Source: Charina bottae (lineage: Eukaryota; Chordata; Lepidosauria; Squamata; Charinaidae). Taken from it: a stretch of 64,000 bases of DNA. The position numbers and the translations under genes were made by a program. The notes below the pieces were generated by a model. It saw nothing but the letters and a program-made list of their open reading frames with translations, had not been told where the DNA came from and ran no database searches. Position 1 is the stretch's first letter. Each line of letters begins with the position of its first letter. Shown piece after piece: positions 34,227 to 46,499 of the stretch. The stretch is taken from positions 53,373,501-53,437,500 of the forward strand of contig JALMGJ010000006.1 of the NCBI GenBank assembly GCA_023362775.1, given 5' to 3'.

Positions 34227-35212
34227 CGAGAGTTTAAAGCCATACAAACCCTTCCCAGAGCTGTTTCTTGGCATCCTTCCTCCATCACAGTGCAAAAAAA
34301 TTAAACTTCCTGAGCTCAGGCTACTGCAGTTTAGGGATTGGGGCCTCAGTCTGTCCACGTGTCAACATTATGCTGAAGCTTTGCCATTCCTTCTTTGTTC
34401 ATGTTTTTTACTGTCAGTGCGAGGTGAGTCATGGTGTCCAATTGTAGTGCAATGAGGACAGCAATCCTTGTGATGTGGAGAAAAGGGGAAGTAGGGGTTA
34501 CCTTCAAAGTATACCAGCTGGGGGTGGGTGGACATTGATTTCTAACATGCCTGAGGAATGCCAGGCTGAAGAAGTGCTTTGTTTTTTAAGTCGTAAGTGA
34601 ACAATTTATGCATCTTGTCTTCATTCACTATAATCTTTTCATGACAATTTTAGATATTATGATAATGCATTATGTCTCATTGCTTTTATTACAATTCTTA
34701 CCCAGAACTTCTTAACTGATCTCTTTCTAAATCTTTTACTAGAGAAGACACATGCAATGGACTAAGACACTGAAGCATTCTCATTGGCTTGCCAATAGAT
34801 TTGACTTGACCTCTTTTTTAAAAATCGTTTTTATCAAACAAGCACAATATCCATAAATAAACTTGAAGAAAAAAAATTAGAAATAGACCAGAAACAATCC
34901 CCAAAACAAACAAAAGGAAAACATAGAAAAGAAAAAAGTTAATTAATAATTAATTGGTTAATACTTATGTAACTGAGGAAAGTGCAGAAGATTAATCATC
35001 AATATTTAACACCTTTTATCAAGAATGGCGTATGTGCCAATGGAGACAGTCTATTCGGCAAATCCTTTTTAATAACACTAAAAATGTATGGTCCGCATTT
35101 GACAAAACCTATTTTTCATTATGGGATTTTAAAAATATATTTATTTGTTGCTGTTTTAATTTCCCCCGGTTTAGAATACCACTGATTGCATGACAATTGT
35201 CCTTTCATTCTC

Positions 35213-35350
35213 CAATATTTCATAGTAACAGACTGGTTGCTAATATTAAAGTGATTTGTTTTTGCAGCATTTTTTAAAACTATTCAGGAAATATAGACAA
35301 ACTCATTGCAGGATTCATTTTCAAAAGTTGTGGTGTGATTTTCTCTGTTT
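35213..35350. repeat. 138-bp segment, source copy of a duplication
   Basis: Identical to 37746-37883 except for one base (TAATATTAAAG here, TAATACTAAAG there). It lies within the L1-like stretch, so it is probably the source. Confidence 0.9.
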
Positions 35351-36105
35351 CACCAAAAAACTTTTGACCAAACCCTTTGGCTCATTGGGCAATACCACCA
35401 ATGTTGATGTGCCAACTTGTTTATTTACTTGCCAGTGCAGCCCAGAACGATTACAATTAATGTACTGTATTTTTAATGGAGTATAATGTCACTGATGAAT
35501 TATTTTCATGTCATTTCCTGATGATTTATTGAAATGGATTTAGAAGGAATTTGATGCCATAAAGAGTTCCTCTGATATTTATCAGGTTCAAAACTTAAAT
35601 CCTGTTCCCAAAGTTTCAAAAGATTTTACAGAGACCTCGCAACTAATATAAAAATATACAAAATCAGTGGGATTTCTTTGCTCCTTATTAAAAGAATCAG
35701 TGATACAGCACTTCTCAAATACTTTTCATGAACTTAACTGGTATGACCTATATGATTTGTGAAGAAAGCAGTATGTGATTTTTAAAACCAGTCTTGGGCT
35801 TGTTTCCATTTTTTTCTGCAATATATGCCAGAGGTGATATATTTATACTCTATAATTAGGTTCCTAACTTGATAAAGTCCTCTCGTTTTCATTCCTTGAA
35901 CTGAGCAAGTTTATTCTCAAACTTGAATGGTGGATGGTTGAGAAATGGGATAAGATTATATTAGTGATCAAAACATGTTTTAACCTTATCCAAACTTCTA
36001 AGGACTATTTTAAATACAGATATATAAGTTTTTATTACTTTCTTACTAATACAATTTCATCCTAAAGAAATGGTATAGCTTTGAATACCATTTCAATTGA
36101 TGTCC

Positions 36106-36130
36106 ACATACATACATACATACATACATA
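36106..36130. repeat. (ACAT)n microsatellite
   Basis: Six ACAT units. Confidence 0.9.
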
Positions 36131-37745
36131 AGACTTTATTATCTCAATTCAAACATAACAAAATAATATTTCAGATTTGGTATTCCTAGACTCACTTTTG
36201 CTTTTATTTATATTGGACATGTCTAATTCCTTTTTTTTTGTAATTATGTATGAAAGACAGTATTATTCCTTGTACTCTAAACCAATTAGCGAGCAATGAT
36301 ATTGGAAGTTGCCATATTTTTAATTCACTTCTGATTTTACATAATAAAAATACATAATTGTGTTTTTTTAATTGTTGCTAGTCCTTTGAAATAATTATTT
36401 CTTAAATACTCCAGGGTTAATATACTGTCCAGTATTTTCTTGAAGTTGCTCCTGTAACATTGTATCGTTAATTAACGTGACAGATGATTTGCCAGTATTT
36501 ACTTCTAGTCCTGCAACTTCATTCAGCTTGTCCAAATCAGTTTGCAATTAAAATATATCTCTATTAGTGTTCTTAAGAAAATCATCTGTGAATAAATTAA
36601 TTCTATGATCATCTGTAATTATTATAGGATCTGAATATTTGTACTGGTCCTCCCATTTTGTGCTAATATAATTATAATAAAAATAAATAGTCCGTGAAAG
36701 GGGACATGCTTGCTTGGGGTCTCTATTAATTTGAAAGAATCTATTAGTAATAAGGTCGAATTAAAAGTAGAATAAAACCAATCGTTCATATTCATCACCT
36801 CTACAGTTTGGTGAGTGAAATTGTAAGCTGTAAGGTAAAGAAGGAATAATTCACGCCTTTTGCACCCCCTTGGTATGGCTCATGACGGCACAGTGCTTTT
36901 ACAACAAGCACTTGTTTCCTAAATAAAGTATTTAATGAAAGGATGATCTCTATCTGTTGTGGATACTGATTGAAAAAAAACAAGACAAACATGCATGGAT
37001 TGTTTCTTTCTCAATGAAATATTTGTACAAAAGGATTAGTCAGATGCAGTAACTTTTCTAAGCTCTGCATTGCAAAAAGAATTCTATTCATTATTTCTTT
37101 AAAATATTGTTTTCAATACCTGTAATAATGCAGCTTTGAGCTTTATGCTTGATAAAACCCAGACACTAGGACAACATTTAAAATCCCTTATGCTATAAAC
37201 ACCAAATTAAAACGTTGGACAAGGAAACTGTTTTAAAACTAGAAGGCATGGATCATAAACAAATGTCCCAATAATGAAAGCGTGCATGAAAGTTAAGCTA
37301 GTCAAAAATGGTTTTGTATAAAGAGAAAGGGACACAGTGTACGTTTCCAAGAGTCTGGCAAGAGAAGAAAAGGGAAATCTAGTTAACAGTACTCATGGGA
37401 CCTGCCTGAATAATGGAAAGTTTTATTCCACCCAAAAATAGGAATAGAGTTAGGTCAGTCTTTTGGAAAGTGGGAACCAGTCATACTTCAGATACTGGTA
37501 GACTATCACTCCTATTATTGACTTGCTAGCTTGGGCTGAAACACTGATGGGAATGGGTGATTCAATAGAACCGCAGGGTCCCTACCATATGTTTGCTTGT
37601 GTGGCCCAAACTGTAATACAAACGCACACAAGGAATCTGTAGATTTGGCGATACCAAAGTTCTGCAAAAATGCAAATATCTGGTGGGTCAAAAAAGAATG
37701 GGAGACATAAATAAGTGGATGCAAACAGAATGTGTCTATTAACCA

Positions 37746-37883
37746 CAATATTTCATAGTAACAGACTGGTTGCTAATACTAAAGTGATTTGTTTTTGCAG
37801 CATTTTTTAAAACTATTCAGGAAATATAGACAAACTCATTGCAGGATTCATTTTCAAAAGTTGTGGTGTGATTTTCTCTGTTT
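37746..37883. repeat. 138-bp segment, inserted copy
   Basis: Near-identical copy of 35213-35350. Its right end joins a mariner-like MITE at the shared hexamer CTGTTT, and the first 40 or so bases of that MITE are missing. Confidence 0.9.
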
Positions 37884-38069
37884 GCAGTTACAACGATGAT
37901 GAAAAAGTAACTTTACGAACAATCCTCGCATTTACGACCTTTGCAGGTCTGTAAAGCAAAGGAAAACTGAAGTAAGATCATAAGCACAGTTGCACTTTCA
38001 CTTAGCGACCGCTTCGCTTAATGGTCAAGTTGCCAGTACCAATTGTGGTCATTAAATGAGGACTACCTG
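37884..38069 (-). mobile_element. Mariner-like MITE, truncated
   Basis: GCAGTTACAAC..GAGGACTACCTG followed by TA matches the complement of 40658-40886 throughout, including CAATCCT(C/T)GCATTTAC and CCAATTGTGG. One terminal repeat (CAGGTAGTCCTC) survives; the other end was replaced by the 138-bp duplication. Confidence 0.85.
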
Positions 38070-38904
38070 TACAGTTCCCAGGTCAGAGAAACTTAGAGTT
38101 TAAACTCTAGAGAAGAGAGAGATCTGAAGTATTTGTTCTCGAGTAGAGAAACCAATCTCAAATCCCCTGAAGTTGTTCAAATTGAATTGGATTGCCATCA
38201 GGTCTTAAATCCCATACTCAAGTAGAATCATGCCCTCTCTGAATCTTCAATTTACACAGAGATGATTTACACAATTCTACAATATAGTAATATTACATGA
38301 ATTCAGAATATACAGTAGCTGTATTTGGAACCCTGTCTATAATTCTGGTTGATGCACTTCAACAAAGATATGTTGAGATCAAAAATGTGCAGAAAAGGGC
38401 AACCATATTTATTTGATGGTTAGAGCTCCTGCTTTAGAAAAAATACTCCAGTATTTAGGGCTTTTTTTAAAACATTTTTTCTAAGCTTTTTCAGTTAGAA
38501 AGAAAGTGTCTAAGGAATACATGATAGGTCCCATTGCTTCAGGGATGGGACACAATCATAATGACGTAGACATAATATAGTCCTGTATGAATGCAAGAGA
38601 ATATATATTAGCTTCACACAGTACTTTGTGTAGGCACATGGTCAGGGACCATACTCTGTAGGCAGCATGGTCTTTCCAACCAAGTTGAATAGGGCTGTTA
38701 AAATTATGAGAGAACAGATTACTTAAAAAATGATACAGTACTACCACCTTGTGGATATTAATTTTATTGCAAAGATCTTTCCAGAAAATTTAGAATTATT
38801 GATGTATCATTATACTTGCACTGCAACACTGACAACATATACTAAAACCATATAGAGCGCAATAGATTTTTCACATTTAGGACTTCGGTCTATGAAGTAA
38901 CTGA

Positions 38905-39120
38905 GAATTTTTTGTTTGTTTATTTATTAGAGTTATATCCCTCCTTCCATTCAGGAGCTCAAGGTGGTATGTATAGCATCCCCTCCTTTTCCACAAGAGC
39001 CATGTGAGGTATATTGGACGGGCCCAAATTCACCCAGTAAAATTCCATGGCTGAGGGAGGACTAGAACCTTTCCTAGTCCAAGATCTTAACCACTACCTC
39101 CTGAACCCAGATGGCTATGC
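38905..39120 (-). mobile_element. tRNA-type SINE with LINE-like 3' end
   Basis: On the minus strand, GGTAGTGGTTAAGATCTTGG and ACTAGGAAAGGTTCTAGTCC suit pol III A and B boxes. GGGTGAATTTGGGCCCGTCC and CCTCACATGG follow, ending in an (AAAT)n-like run. Same class as 47128-47345. Confidence 0.65.
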
Positions 39121-39304
39121 AACTTTCCAAAGAATAATGATTCCTTTGCATTTGTTATTCTATGGCACATCAGATTTTTGCCAAAAGTTTTGTGTAAGCT
39201 GTTTTCATTTAATAATGTTAAAAAGTATTACTTGCTCACAGTAAGCAACTACGTATCTATGGATTATAATCCAAAAGTGAAGCTTATTATCCTTAGCTCA
39301 CATA

Positions 39305-40092
39305 TTTGATGTCTTTAAATGCAGAGAATAAATTACCATGGAGGAATTTAACAGCGACAGAAATGTCTCTTCTAAGAGTGAGATTGGGACTTCTGTTGAA
39401 ATGCTGGATGAAGATTGGATAGTCGAGTTGAAGAAATTAAAGGGAGAGATCGAGCTGCAAGCCATAAGTGAAATTGATCTTCTGATGGAACGCCATGGAA
39501 AAGAAGGGGTTATTATGTATGGGAGGTCTCCTGAAGTCGGAGTTTTTGAGGGGGGCAGTTATATAAGAGGAGGGAGTAACTGTATTTAGTGATTTTTACA
39601 ATGTGCCAATGGAATGATTTATAGAAATAATGTGATTTTGGTTTAATATAAAGCACAAAAATGTGTCGCCACACAGAGTCTGGTGTGTCGCCACACAACT
39701 CGGAAGCGCTGATCATCATCAGCGCTTCCGGGTTTTCCTGTGGCGACACATCAACAGCGGTGCGCAAAAACCCGAAAGCGGCAGCAGCGCTTCCGGGTTT
39801 TTGCGCGCTGCCGCAATGGCGGCACTTCCGGGTTTTCCCGCGGCGACACACCAACGGTGGTTGTTGTGTCGCCGCGGGAAAACTTTGGAAAGCCCTGGAG
39901 TAAGGAATTATGGAAATTTTTGTATATCCCTGCTGTTAAAAGTCGGAAGTCACCTCTTTTTGTAACATTGAAAATTTTTTCTCTTGTGTTTCTACACTTT
40001 TTTAGTTTTTTCTCTTTTTTTTCTTTGTAGTTTTTTGTTTTTCTGTAGTTCTTATCTTTGCTTGAAACTTAATAAAATTCTTATAAAAAAAG
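39305..40092 (+). mobile_element. Unclassified retroposon with short ORF and poly(A)
   Basis: An 83-codon open frame (39338-39589) has the pattern R-H-G-K-E-x5-G-R-x2-E-V-x-V-F-x-G-G, shared with the minus-strand frame at 2380-2694. A T-rich 3' region ending AACTTAATAAAATTC then A-rich sequence (about 40065-40092) looks like an L1-type 3' UTR with polyadenylation signal. A family B hAT interrupts it at 39654-39897. No target duplication was found. Confidence 0.45.
39654..39897 (-). mobile_element. Non-autonomous hAT element, family B, one end lost
   Basis: Reverse orientation of the 7668-7945 type, ending CTTTGGAAAGCCCTG at 39897. The opposite terminus (CAGAGCTTTCCAAACTG) is missing; the copy starts at CACAAAAATGTGTCGCC, so no duplication can be scored. 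Confidence 0.8.
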
Positions 40093-40657
40093 AAGTTGGA
40101 ACATAAAGGTAGGACAGTAATGAATGCCCTGGTGAAAAGGCAAGTTACAGAAATGGTTCACAAGAACTATTTTTTTTATAACCTTCCATCTGTATAACAA
40201 GAACAAATTGGAATTATTACATCCTATCAACCCTTTAATCATGGTCTGCTTGGTTGAACTCTTGAATGCAGTTAATGTAGTTACTGGATACTGAAAGCCA
40301 TCACAAATCCCATCATGCATTTTGCCTTCTGGGCTTTGTTTAATTGGTTTTCCTTTGGCACAGTGGTGGGAAAATCTGTAGCTATGCTGATTAGAGCTGC
40401 TGGGAAATGTTTTTAGCAACATCTGGAGAGCTACAGACATTGGAACTGTTCTGTTATCAATTCATGATTTCAGGTGCAAAAAATGGAGAGTTATTTGTTA
40501 ACCATACTGCCAGAGCAGCAAGACAGAAGGGCTGAATTCAAATACAGGACCTTATTGCCACATCCTGTCAAGCAGAAGCCCATAAACATATGTTACTTGA
40601 TATGAGATCACTAGAGAAACGATTTAAGTCAGATTTTCTGGTTATAACATTCCTATA

Positions 40658-40886
40658 CAGGTAGTCTTTGTTTAGCAACCACAATTGGGACCGGCAACTT
40701 GGTCATTTAGCAAAGCAGTCACTAAGTGAAACTGCGACTGTCCTTATGATTTTACTTCAGCTTTCCTTTGCTTTAGAGACTTGCAAAGGTTGTAAATGCA
40801 AGGATTGGTTGTAAAGTTACTTTTTCAACACGGTTGTAACTGCAAACAGTCACTAAACAAGACAATTGCTAAATGAGGACTACCTG
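40658..40886. mobile_element. Mariner/Tc1-like MITE
   Basis: Inverted ends CAGGTAGTC(T/C)T.. and ..GACTACCTG, flanked by TA on both sides (40656-40657 and 40887-40888). 229 bp, non-coding. TA target duplication is typical of Tc1/mariner. Confidence 0.85.
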
Positions 40887-40889
40887 TAA

Positions 40890-42390
40890 CTGTGGCATTA
40901 CGTTTTCAATATTGTCTTACTCAAAAGGGCAATAAAAATTAATCCCAAATTCATCTTTTGTTGTATATATGCAGATCAGCCAACCATGATGTAACTGCAT
41001 CTAAAAGCTCTACCAGATGACAAAAAATTGTTTTCAGTCAATATGTTTCTAAATAATGATAACAGTATCTGAGAACACTTGAGATCTGTATTGAAGCAAG
41101 CTGAGCCAACATGGTTTCACATTCCTTAGACTAATAGGTAGATCAGAATACAAAAATCTTCTCCAAATTCCACGAGACTTTTCTTCCAAGAAATTGTATC
41201 AAAATGCATGCAAAATATGCATTTTTACTAAAATGCATACAATTTATTAAAATGCAAGGTAATTTTTAAAATTGCATATTGATGCAGAAACAGTATATCA
41301 GAGATACTGTACATAAACTGATACATACCAGAAATAGCCTAATTCATCAAACTGTAGCTGTATCTCCAGAAATATTTTTAGACAACCCTCAACTATAGTT
41401 TGCCAAAGTCCTATTTTGAATCAAAAGACAGTTCGGTTAATTGTTTCAGACATTCAAGATCTGGATATCACCATTGGTGGAACTTTGTCTCTTTTATGGA
41501 ATGTATCTCTTGCAGCCAAGATTCCTCAAGTGGTTAAACCTTATTGTTAAGAGAAACATTATTCTATATCATAGTTCAGGCTGTTGCTTAGAAACGAACT
41601 TTCACTTATGTGTTAATTTAAGAAACATGGAACATTTGTTGAATAGGGCACACCTGTTTGGTAAGGTATTGGTAAGGTAAGTATTGCTCTACTTGCATTT
41701 CATACTATGTCATACACAACAATGCTGTGTGCGTACTATTTTCAGCAACTCCAAAAATAAATCAGTTTAAGGTCTTCCAATTTTTAGTTTCATTCCTGGC
41801 AAAGCAGACAGTAAACTGAGTGGATTTTTTTAAAAAAATATTATGCAGTTAAGGCAGCTTCTTTTAATCAATTGTTTTAAATTCAAACTTGTTTTCTATC
41901 TAAATGCATAGGGGTGATTCAGAAATATGATTTGTATTTTTGTTTCTTTCCTTATCTAATTTGTTTCTTTTATTCTAATTTTACATACGTTCTTATTGAT
42001 GTTTTATGTTTTATATCCTGTACTTTGATATGGCCTAATGGCTAATCAATAATAAACTAATAATAATAAAATGCATATAAATAAATTGTATAAACCAGTA
42101 TGACTCAATTGTTAGAATAATTCAAAGCATCTTGCTGCAGAACCCTTGAAGTTTGTGTTATATGAGCATGCGGACATCATACTGGATATTTTGCAACTAT
42201 TTTAAGGAGAATATAATATGAATTGCATTAGGAGGTAATACATTCAAATTCTATCTCTACAAATAGATACGCTTTCTTTCCTTGCAATAGCTGTAGTACT
42301 GGTGAACCCTTCCCATGTAGCTTTTGAAGCCCTGTAGCTGTGATTCTTTTTAGTCCTTCCCACTACCACTGCCCTTTTCCTGTCATCACC
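40890..42390. other. No gene recognised
   Basis: AT-rich intergenic sequence with no repeat family I can name. Confidence 0.4.
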
Positions 42391-43029
42391 ATAATTACAG
42401 AGTGGATATTAACAGATATTACCCCTTTATGGATCATTACCTTGTAATGGTGAAGAGGCTCGTGCATCCCAATGAACTGTACACTATGAACTATACAACT
42501 GGGAGTATATACTCCCAGAAAGATCATGAGCAGATCAGAAATAATTCACTAAAGAAGAAGAAAATGGTGGCCACCTCCAATATTCTGTCAGGAAAATCAA
42601 AACGACATTCACCAGCAGGACAATGTTGACATGATCTTTGAAGATGACTTATCTTGTTAGAAAGGTATCCAATGAGATACTAAGGAACATCAGAGAGCTA
42701 GTAAATAACATTGATGCAAATGATGTGGTTGGATGAATGCTGAAAAGCATCCAGTTGTTGATGTGGCCAGGGGCAAATGGAAATTTCAGAGCTGCAAAGT
42801 TATATATGCCATTCGTATGTGAAATGTCAGTACCATGAACTGAGGCAAACCTGATGTCAGAGCAGAAATGTCAAGACTGACATTCTGGGAAACAGCTAAC
42901 TGAAATGGACTGTAATGGGACACTTCATTTTAGAAGAGCATCAGATCTTCTACTGAGGTCAAGAAAATTATAGAAGAAATGGATTAATCATAATTATTAA
43001 CAAAAAGATGCCAAAGTCAGAGCTTGTAA

Positions 43030-43369
43030 AAAAAAAGGTAAAGGTTCCCCCCGCACATTTGTGCAGTCATGTCCGACTCTAGGGACCGGTGCTCATCTCC
43101 ATTTGTTAGCCGAAGCACCAGCGTTGTTCGAAGATGCTTCCACGGTCATGTGGCCGGCATGACCCACGCGGAACGCTGTTACCTACCCACAAAGTGGTAC
43201 CTATTCATCTACTTGCATTTGCATGCTTTCAAATTGCTAGGTTGGCAAGAGCTGGGGCTAGTTCGGGAGCTCACTCCGTCACGCGGGACTAGGGATTTGA
43301 ACCTCCGAACTTGCGATCTTCTGATCGACAAGCCTAGTGTCTTACCCACTGAGCCACCACACACCCCTT
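43030..43369 (-). mobile_element. Sauria SINE
   Basis: Complete copy on the minus strand, with A-box TGGCTCAGTGGG, B-box GGTTCAAATCC and AACCTTTACC end. Perfect 11-bp duplication AGAGCTTGTAA (43019-43029 and 43370-43380). Confidence 0.95.
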
Positions 43370-43484
43370 AGAGCTTGTAACAACCCCCCAAACAATAGAG
43401 TGATCTTAATTCAAAGCCAAGCCAAGTCAATCCATATTACAGTGATTCCTGTCTATTCTCCAATCATAGATGCCAAAGTTGTAT

Positions 43485-44707
43485 GTTGTTGTTGTTGTTC
43501 AGTCGTTTAGTCGTGTCCAACTCTTCGTGACCTCATGGACCATAGCATGCCAGGCCTTCCTGTCCTCCACTGTCTCCCGGAGTTTACTCAAATTCATGTT
43601 CGTTACATCGGTGATGCTATCTAACCATCTCATCCTCTGCCGTCCCCTTCTCCTTTTGCCTTCAGTCTTTCCCAGCATCAGGGTCTTTTCCAGTGAGTCC
43701 TCTCTTCGCATTAGGTGGCCAAAGTATTTGAGCTTCAGCTTCAGCATCTGTCCTTCCAATGAGCAGTCAGGGTTGATTTCCTTTAGGATTGACTGATTTG
43801 ACCTCCTTGCAGTCCAAGGGACTCTCAAGAGTCTTCTCCAGCACCACAGCTCGAAAGCATCAATTCTTCGGCGCTCAGCCTTCCTTATGGTCCAACTCTC
43901 ACAGCCATACATTACTACTGGGAAAACCATAGCTTTAATTATACAGACCTTTGTCGGCAAGGTGATGTCTCTGCTTTTTAATATGCTGTCTAGGTTTGTC
44001 ATAGCTTTCCTCCCAAGGAGCAAGTGTCTTTTAATTTCATGGCTGCAGTCACCGTCTGCGGTGATCTTGGAGCCCAAGAAAATAAAATCTGTCACTGCTT
44101 CCATTTCTTCCCCTTCTATTTGCCAGGAAGTGATGGGACCAGATGCCATGATCTGGGTTTTTTTAATGTTGAGTTTCAAGCCAACTTTTGCACTCTCTCC
44201 TTTCACCCTCATCAAGAGGCTCTTTAGTTCCTCTTCACTTTCTGCCATTAGGGTGGTATCGTCTGCATATCGGAGGTTGTTGATATTTCTCCCGGCAATC
44301 TTAACTCCGGCTTGTGATTCATCCAGCCCGGCATTTCTCATGATGTACTCTGCATATAAGTTAAATACTGTAAGCAGGGCAATAATATACAGCCTTGTTG
44401 TACTCCTTTCCCAATTTTGAACCAGTCGGTTGTTCCATGTCCGGTTCTAACTGTTGCTTCTTGACCCGCATACAGGTTTCTCAGGAGACAGGTCAGGTGG
44501 TCTGGTACTCCCATCTCTTTAAGAATTTGCCAGTTTGTTGTGATCCACACAATCAAAGGCTTTAGCGTAGTCAATGAAGCAGAAGTAGATGTTTTTCTGG
44601 AACTCTCTTGCTTTTTCCATGATCCAGCGAATGTTGGCAATCTGATCTCTAGTTCCTCTGCCTCTTCAAAACCCAGCTTGCACTTCTGGTAGTTCTCGGT
44701 TCACATT
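43485..44707 (-). mobile_element. BovB (RTE) LINE, 5'-truncated
   Basis: It encodes the C-terminal half of the BovB reverse transcriptase. The open frame 43499-44341 (280 codons) carries AGRNINNLRYADDTTLMAES with the YADD active site, FLGSKITADGDCSHEIKR, YGCESWTIRKAERRRIDAFE, the YFGHLMRREDSLEKT box and the terminal TKSWTRLND. A frame shift near 44340-44420 separates the upstream RT part (44338-44640: VRTGHGTTDWFKIGKGVQQG). The 3' end has a (TTG)n tail. It is flanked by the perfect 10-bp duplication AAAGTTGTAT (43475-43484 and 44708-44717). 5' truncation and duplication fit target-primed insertion; it looks far younger than the RTE copy around it. Confidence 0.93.
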
Positions 44708-45599
44708 AAAGTTGTATACTTTATGGCAACTTGCAATACCTTGTTAACACAGCACCAATAAAATACATCATATTAATAATAGGAAACTGGAATGCTAATG
44801 CTGGAGGTAAAACGGCATCTAGAATAAGAGGAAAATTTGGGCTCAGTCTACAAAACTAAGCAGAAGATAAGAGTTCTGCCAAGAAAATTAGTTTATAGCA
44901 CATACATTCATGATAACCAAAAAGATGACTGCATATGAACTTCACCAGTAAAAGCTGACTATATATTCTATAAGCAAAAACAGAGAAGCTCAAGTCAGTA
45001 AGAAAAAACAAGATCTAGTGTAGTCTGCAGCTCAGATCACAAATTCCCTCCTGAAAAATTATAACTTAGAAAAACCCAATACTGTAAAGTCATCAGCCCA
45101 AATGATACATCCTCAGCAATATAATCCATGCTTGTGCAGCAATGATAATTGCTTTACTGATTATGCAAAGGCTTATGACTCTATAGACTACAGCAAATTG
45201 TTGATTGCTTTTAAAAACATGGGTGACTGGACCACATGATCTACCTTTTAAAGAATTGCCAAGAAGCAAAAGTTAGAATGGAATATGGAACAACTAAAGT
45301 GGGAAAAGAGTGTGCCAATGTTGTATATAGTTAACCTTATTTATTTGACTTACATACAAACTATATCTTTGGAAGCACTGAACTAATAAAAAAGAATTGA
45401 TTTTAAAAAATCAACAACTTCAGATACACTAATGAGAACACTTTGATGGCTAAAAGCAAGGAAGACAAGGATTTGCTTGTTGGAGATGGAATAAAGGAAT
45501 GTAAAAACAGGTTTGCCACTCAATATTAAAAAATGGAAAGCATCTTTTATCTTCAGGACAGGATAAGTAATATGAATATGAAAGTGGTATCCTGAAAGT

Positions 45600-46340
45600 G
45601 TGACTCATTGGTTATTTTCCTAATTAAACTAATTTTGCCTAGAAAATGTACTCATAAAAATAATAAACTTACCTATTAAGGGAAAGAGAGAGAGTATAGA
45701 CCATTAACAGAAAATGTCATTAAATATCACAATTATATATTTGGGAAACTGCATTTTAGATACACACCTAGACCAGAGTTAATTTTACACACACACACGA
45801 CCTTAGAAGATGGTATAAGATAAGAACTTAACAAGAAGATATTGTAATATACTATAATACCATAGTAGTAGTCACATTTAATATTTCATTACTCGTGTTT
45901 ATTTTCATTACAGCAACTCAAAGATTATGGTAACAGAATATGTGACCTTTTTATGAAATGCTTTGAGTCATAATTCATTATGATGCCAAAGGGAAAAAAT
46001 AAATATGAGAGTTTTCTTTGATTTCTTTGCTATTGCATTTATAGCCAACTGGAACTCTTATATGAGTTTAATAAGGAATTGCATTTTAATGTGAATATAA
46101 AATTACACCCCCCAACAAATATACAAGAAAACATTTTGTTTTGAATACCCTCCATAAATATGGTAGATAACTGAGACTGATTAATGCTAAATTATAGCTT
46201 GATAAACCATGATATATTGAATAGCTCATTATTGATTGGGTCACATAAAATGCTGCATCATAAGCCATGTTTTTAAAACCATAATAGCTGAGTTCACAGA
46301 ACACTAATCTAACAAATTATGCAATATTCAAACCCAGCCT
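45600..46340. other. No gene recognised
   Basis: AT-rich sequence without named features beyond a short (CA)n at about 45788-45799. Confidence 0.4.
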
Positions 46341-46346
46341 GAGTAT

Positions 46347-46445
46347 ATTTATTTATTTATTTATCAAATTTATATCCCGCCCATCTCCCTCACAAGGATA
46401 AAACATCCTCCCTCACAATCCCTCACATCCTCCCTCACAAGGACA
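46347..46445 (-). mobile_element. CR1/L3 LINE 3' end, decayed
   Basis: (ATTT)n, then ATCAAATTTATATCCCGCCCATCTCCCTC, the complement of the LINE 3' terminus. It is followed by a local CCTCCCTCACA duplication. Confidence 0.6.
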
Positions 46446-46499
46446 TGTATAAAAACATGTCCTGAAAATTTGCATTTTGACCACTGACCAAATCGTGTT

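Larger units (their letters stand above)
34800..36750 (-). mobile_element. L1-like LINE remnant
   Basis: Minus-strand translation near 36550-36740 gives, with frame shifts, a decayed L1 RT series: IIITDDHRINLFTDDFL (compare ITIGDHRVKISLFADDILIF) and DLDKLNEVAGLEVNTGKSS (compare KLEDLLKEFGLISGLKINKSKS). Farther 3', near 36240-36340, are residues like the WQLPN..LG segment. The 34800-35200 part is placed here only by position. Confidence 0.5.
42400..45560 (+). mobile_element. Ancient RTE LINE copy, interrupted
   Basis: Decayed endonuclease and RT text in order: ITVIPVYSPIIDAK near 43440-43475 (BovB ITVIQVYAPTSNAE), IGNWNANAGGKT near 44785-44810 (IGDWNAKVG), then AKAYDSIDYSK near 45170-45195 and INNFRYTNENTLMAKSKED near 45410-45465 (INNLRYADDTTLMAESEEE). 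Many stops. A Sauria SINE (43030-43369) and a young BovB (43485-44707) are inserted in it; removing them restores the order. Confidence 0.75.

Noticed and set aside
39338..39589. 83-codon frame as a host gene
   Set aside because: It sits in a structure with an A-rich 3' end and shares a motif with another dispersed fragment, so a retroposon is more likely.
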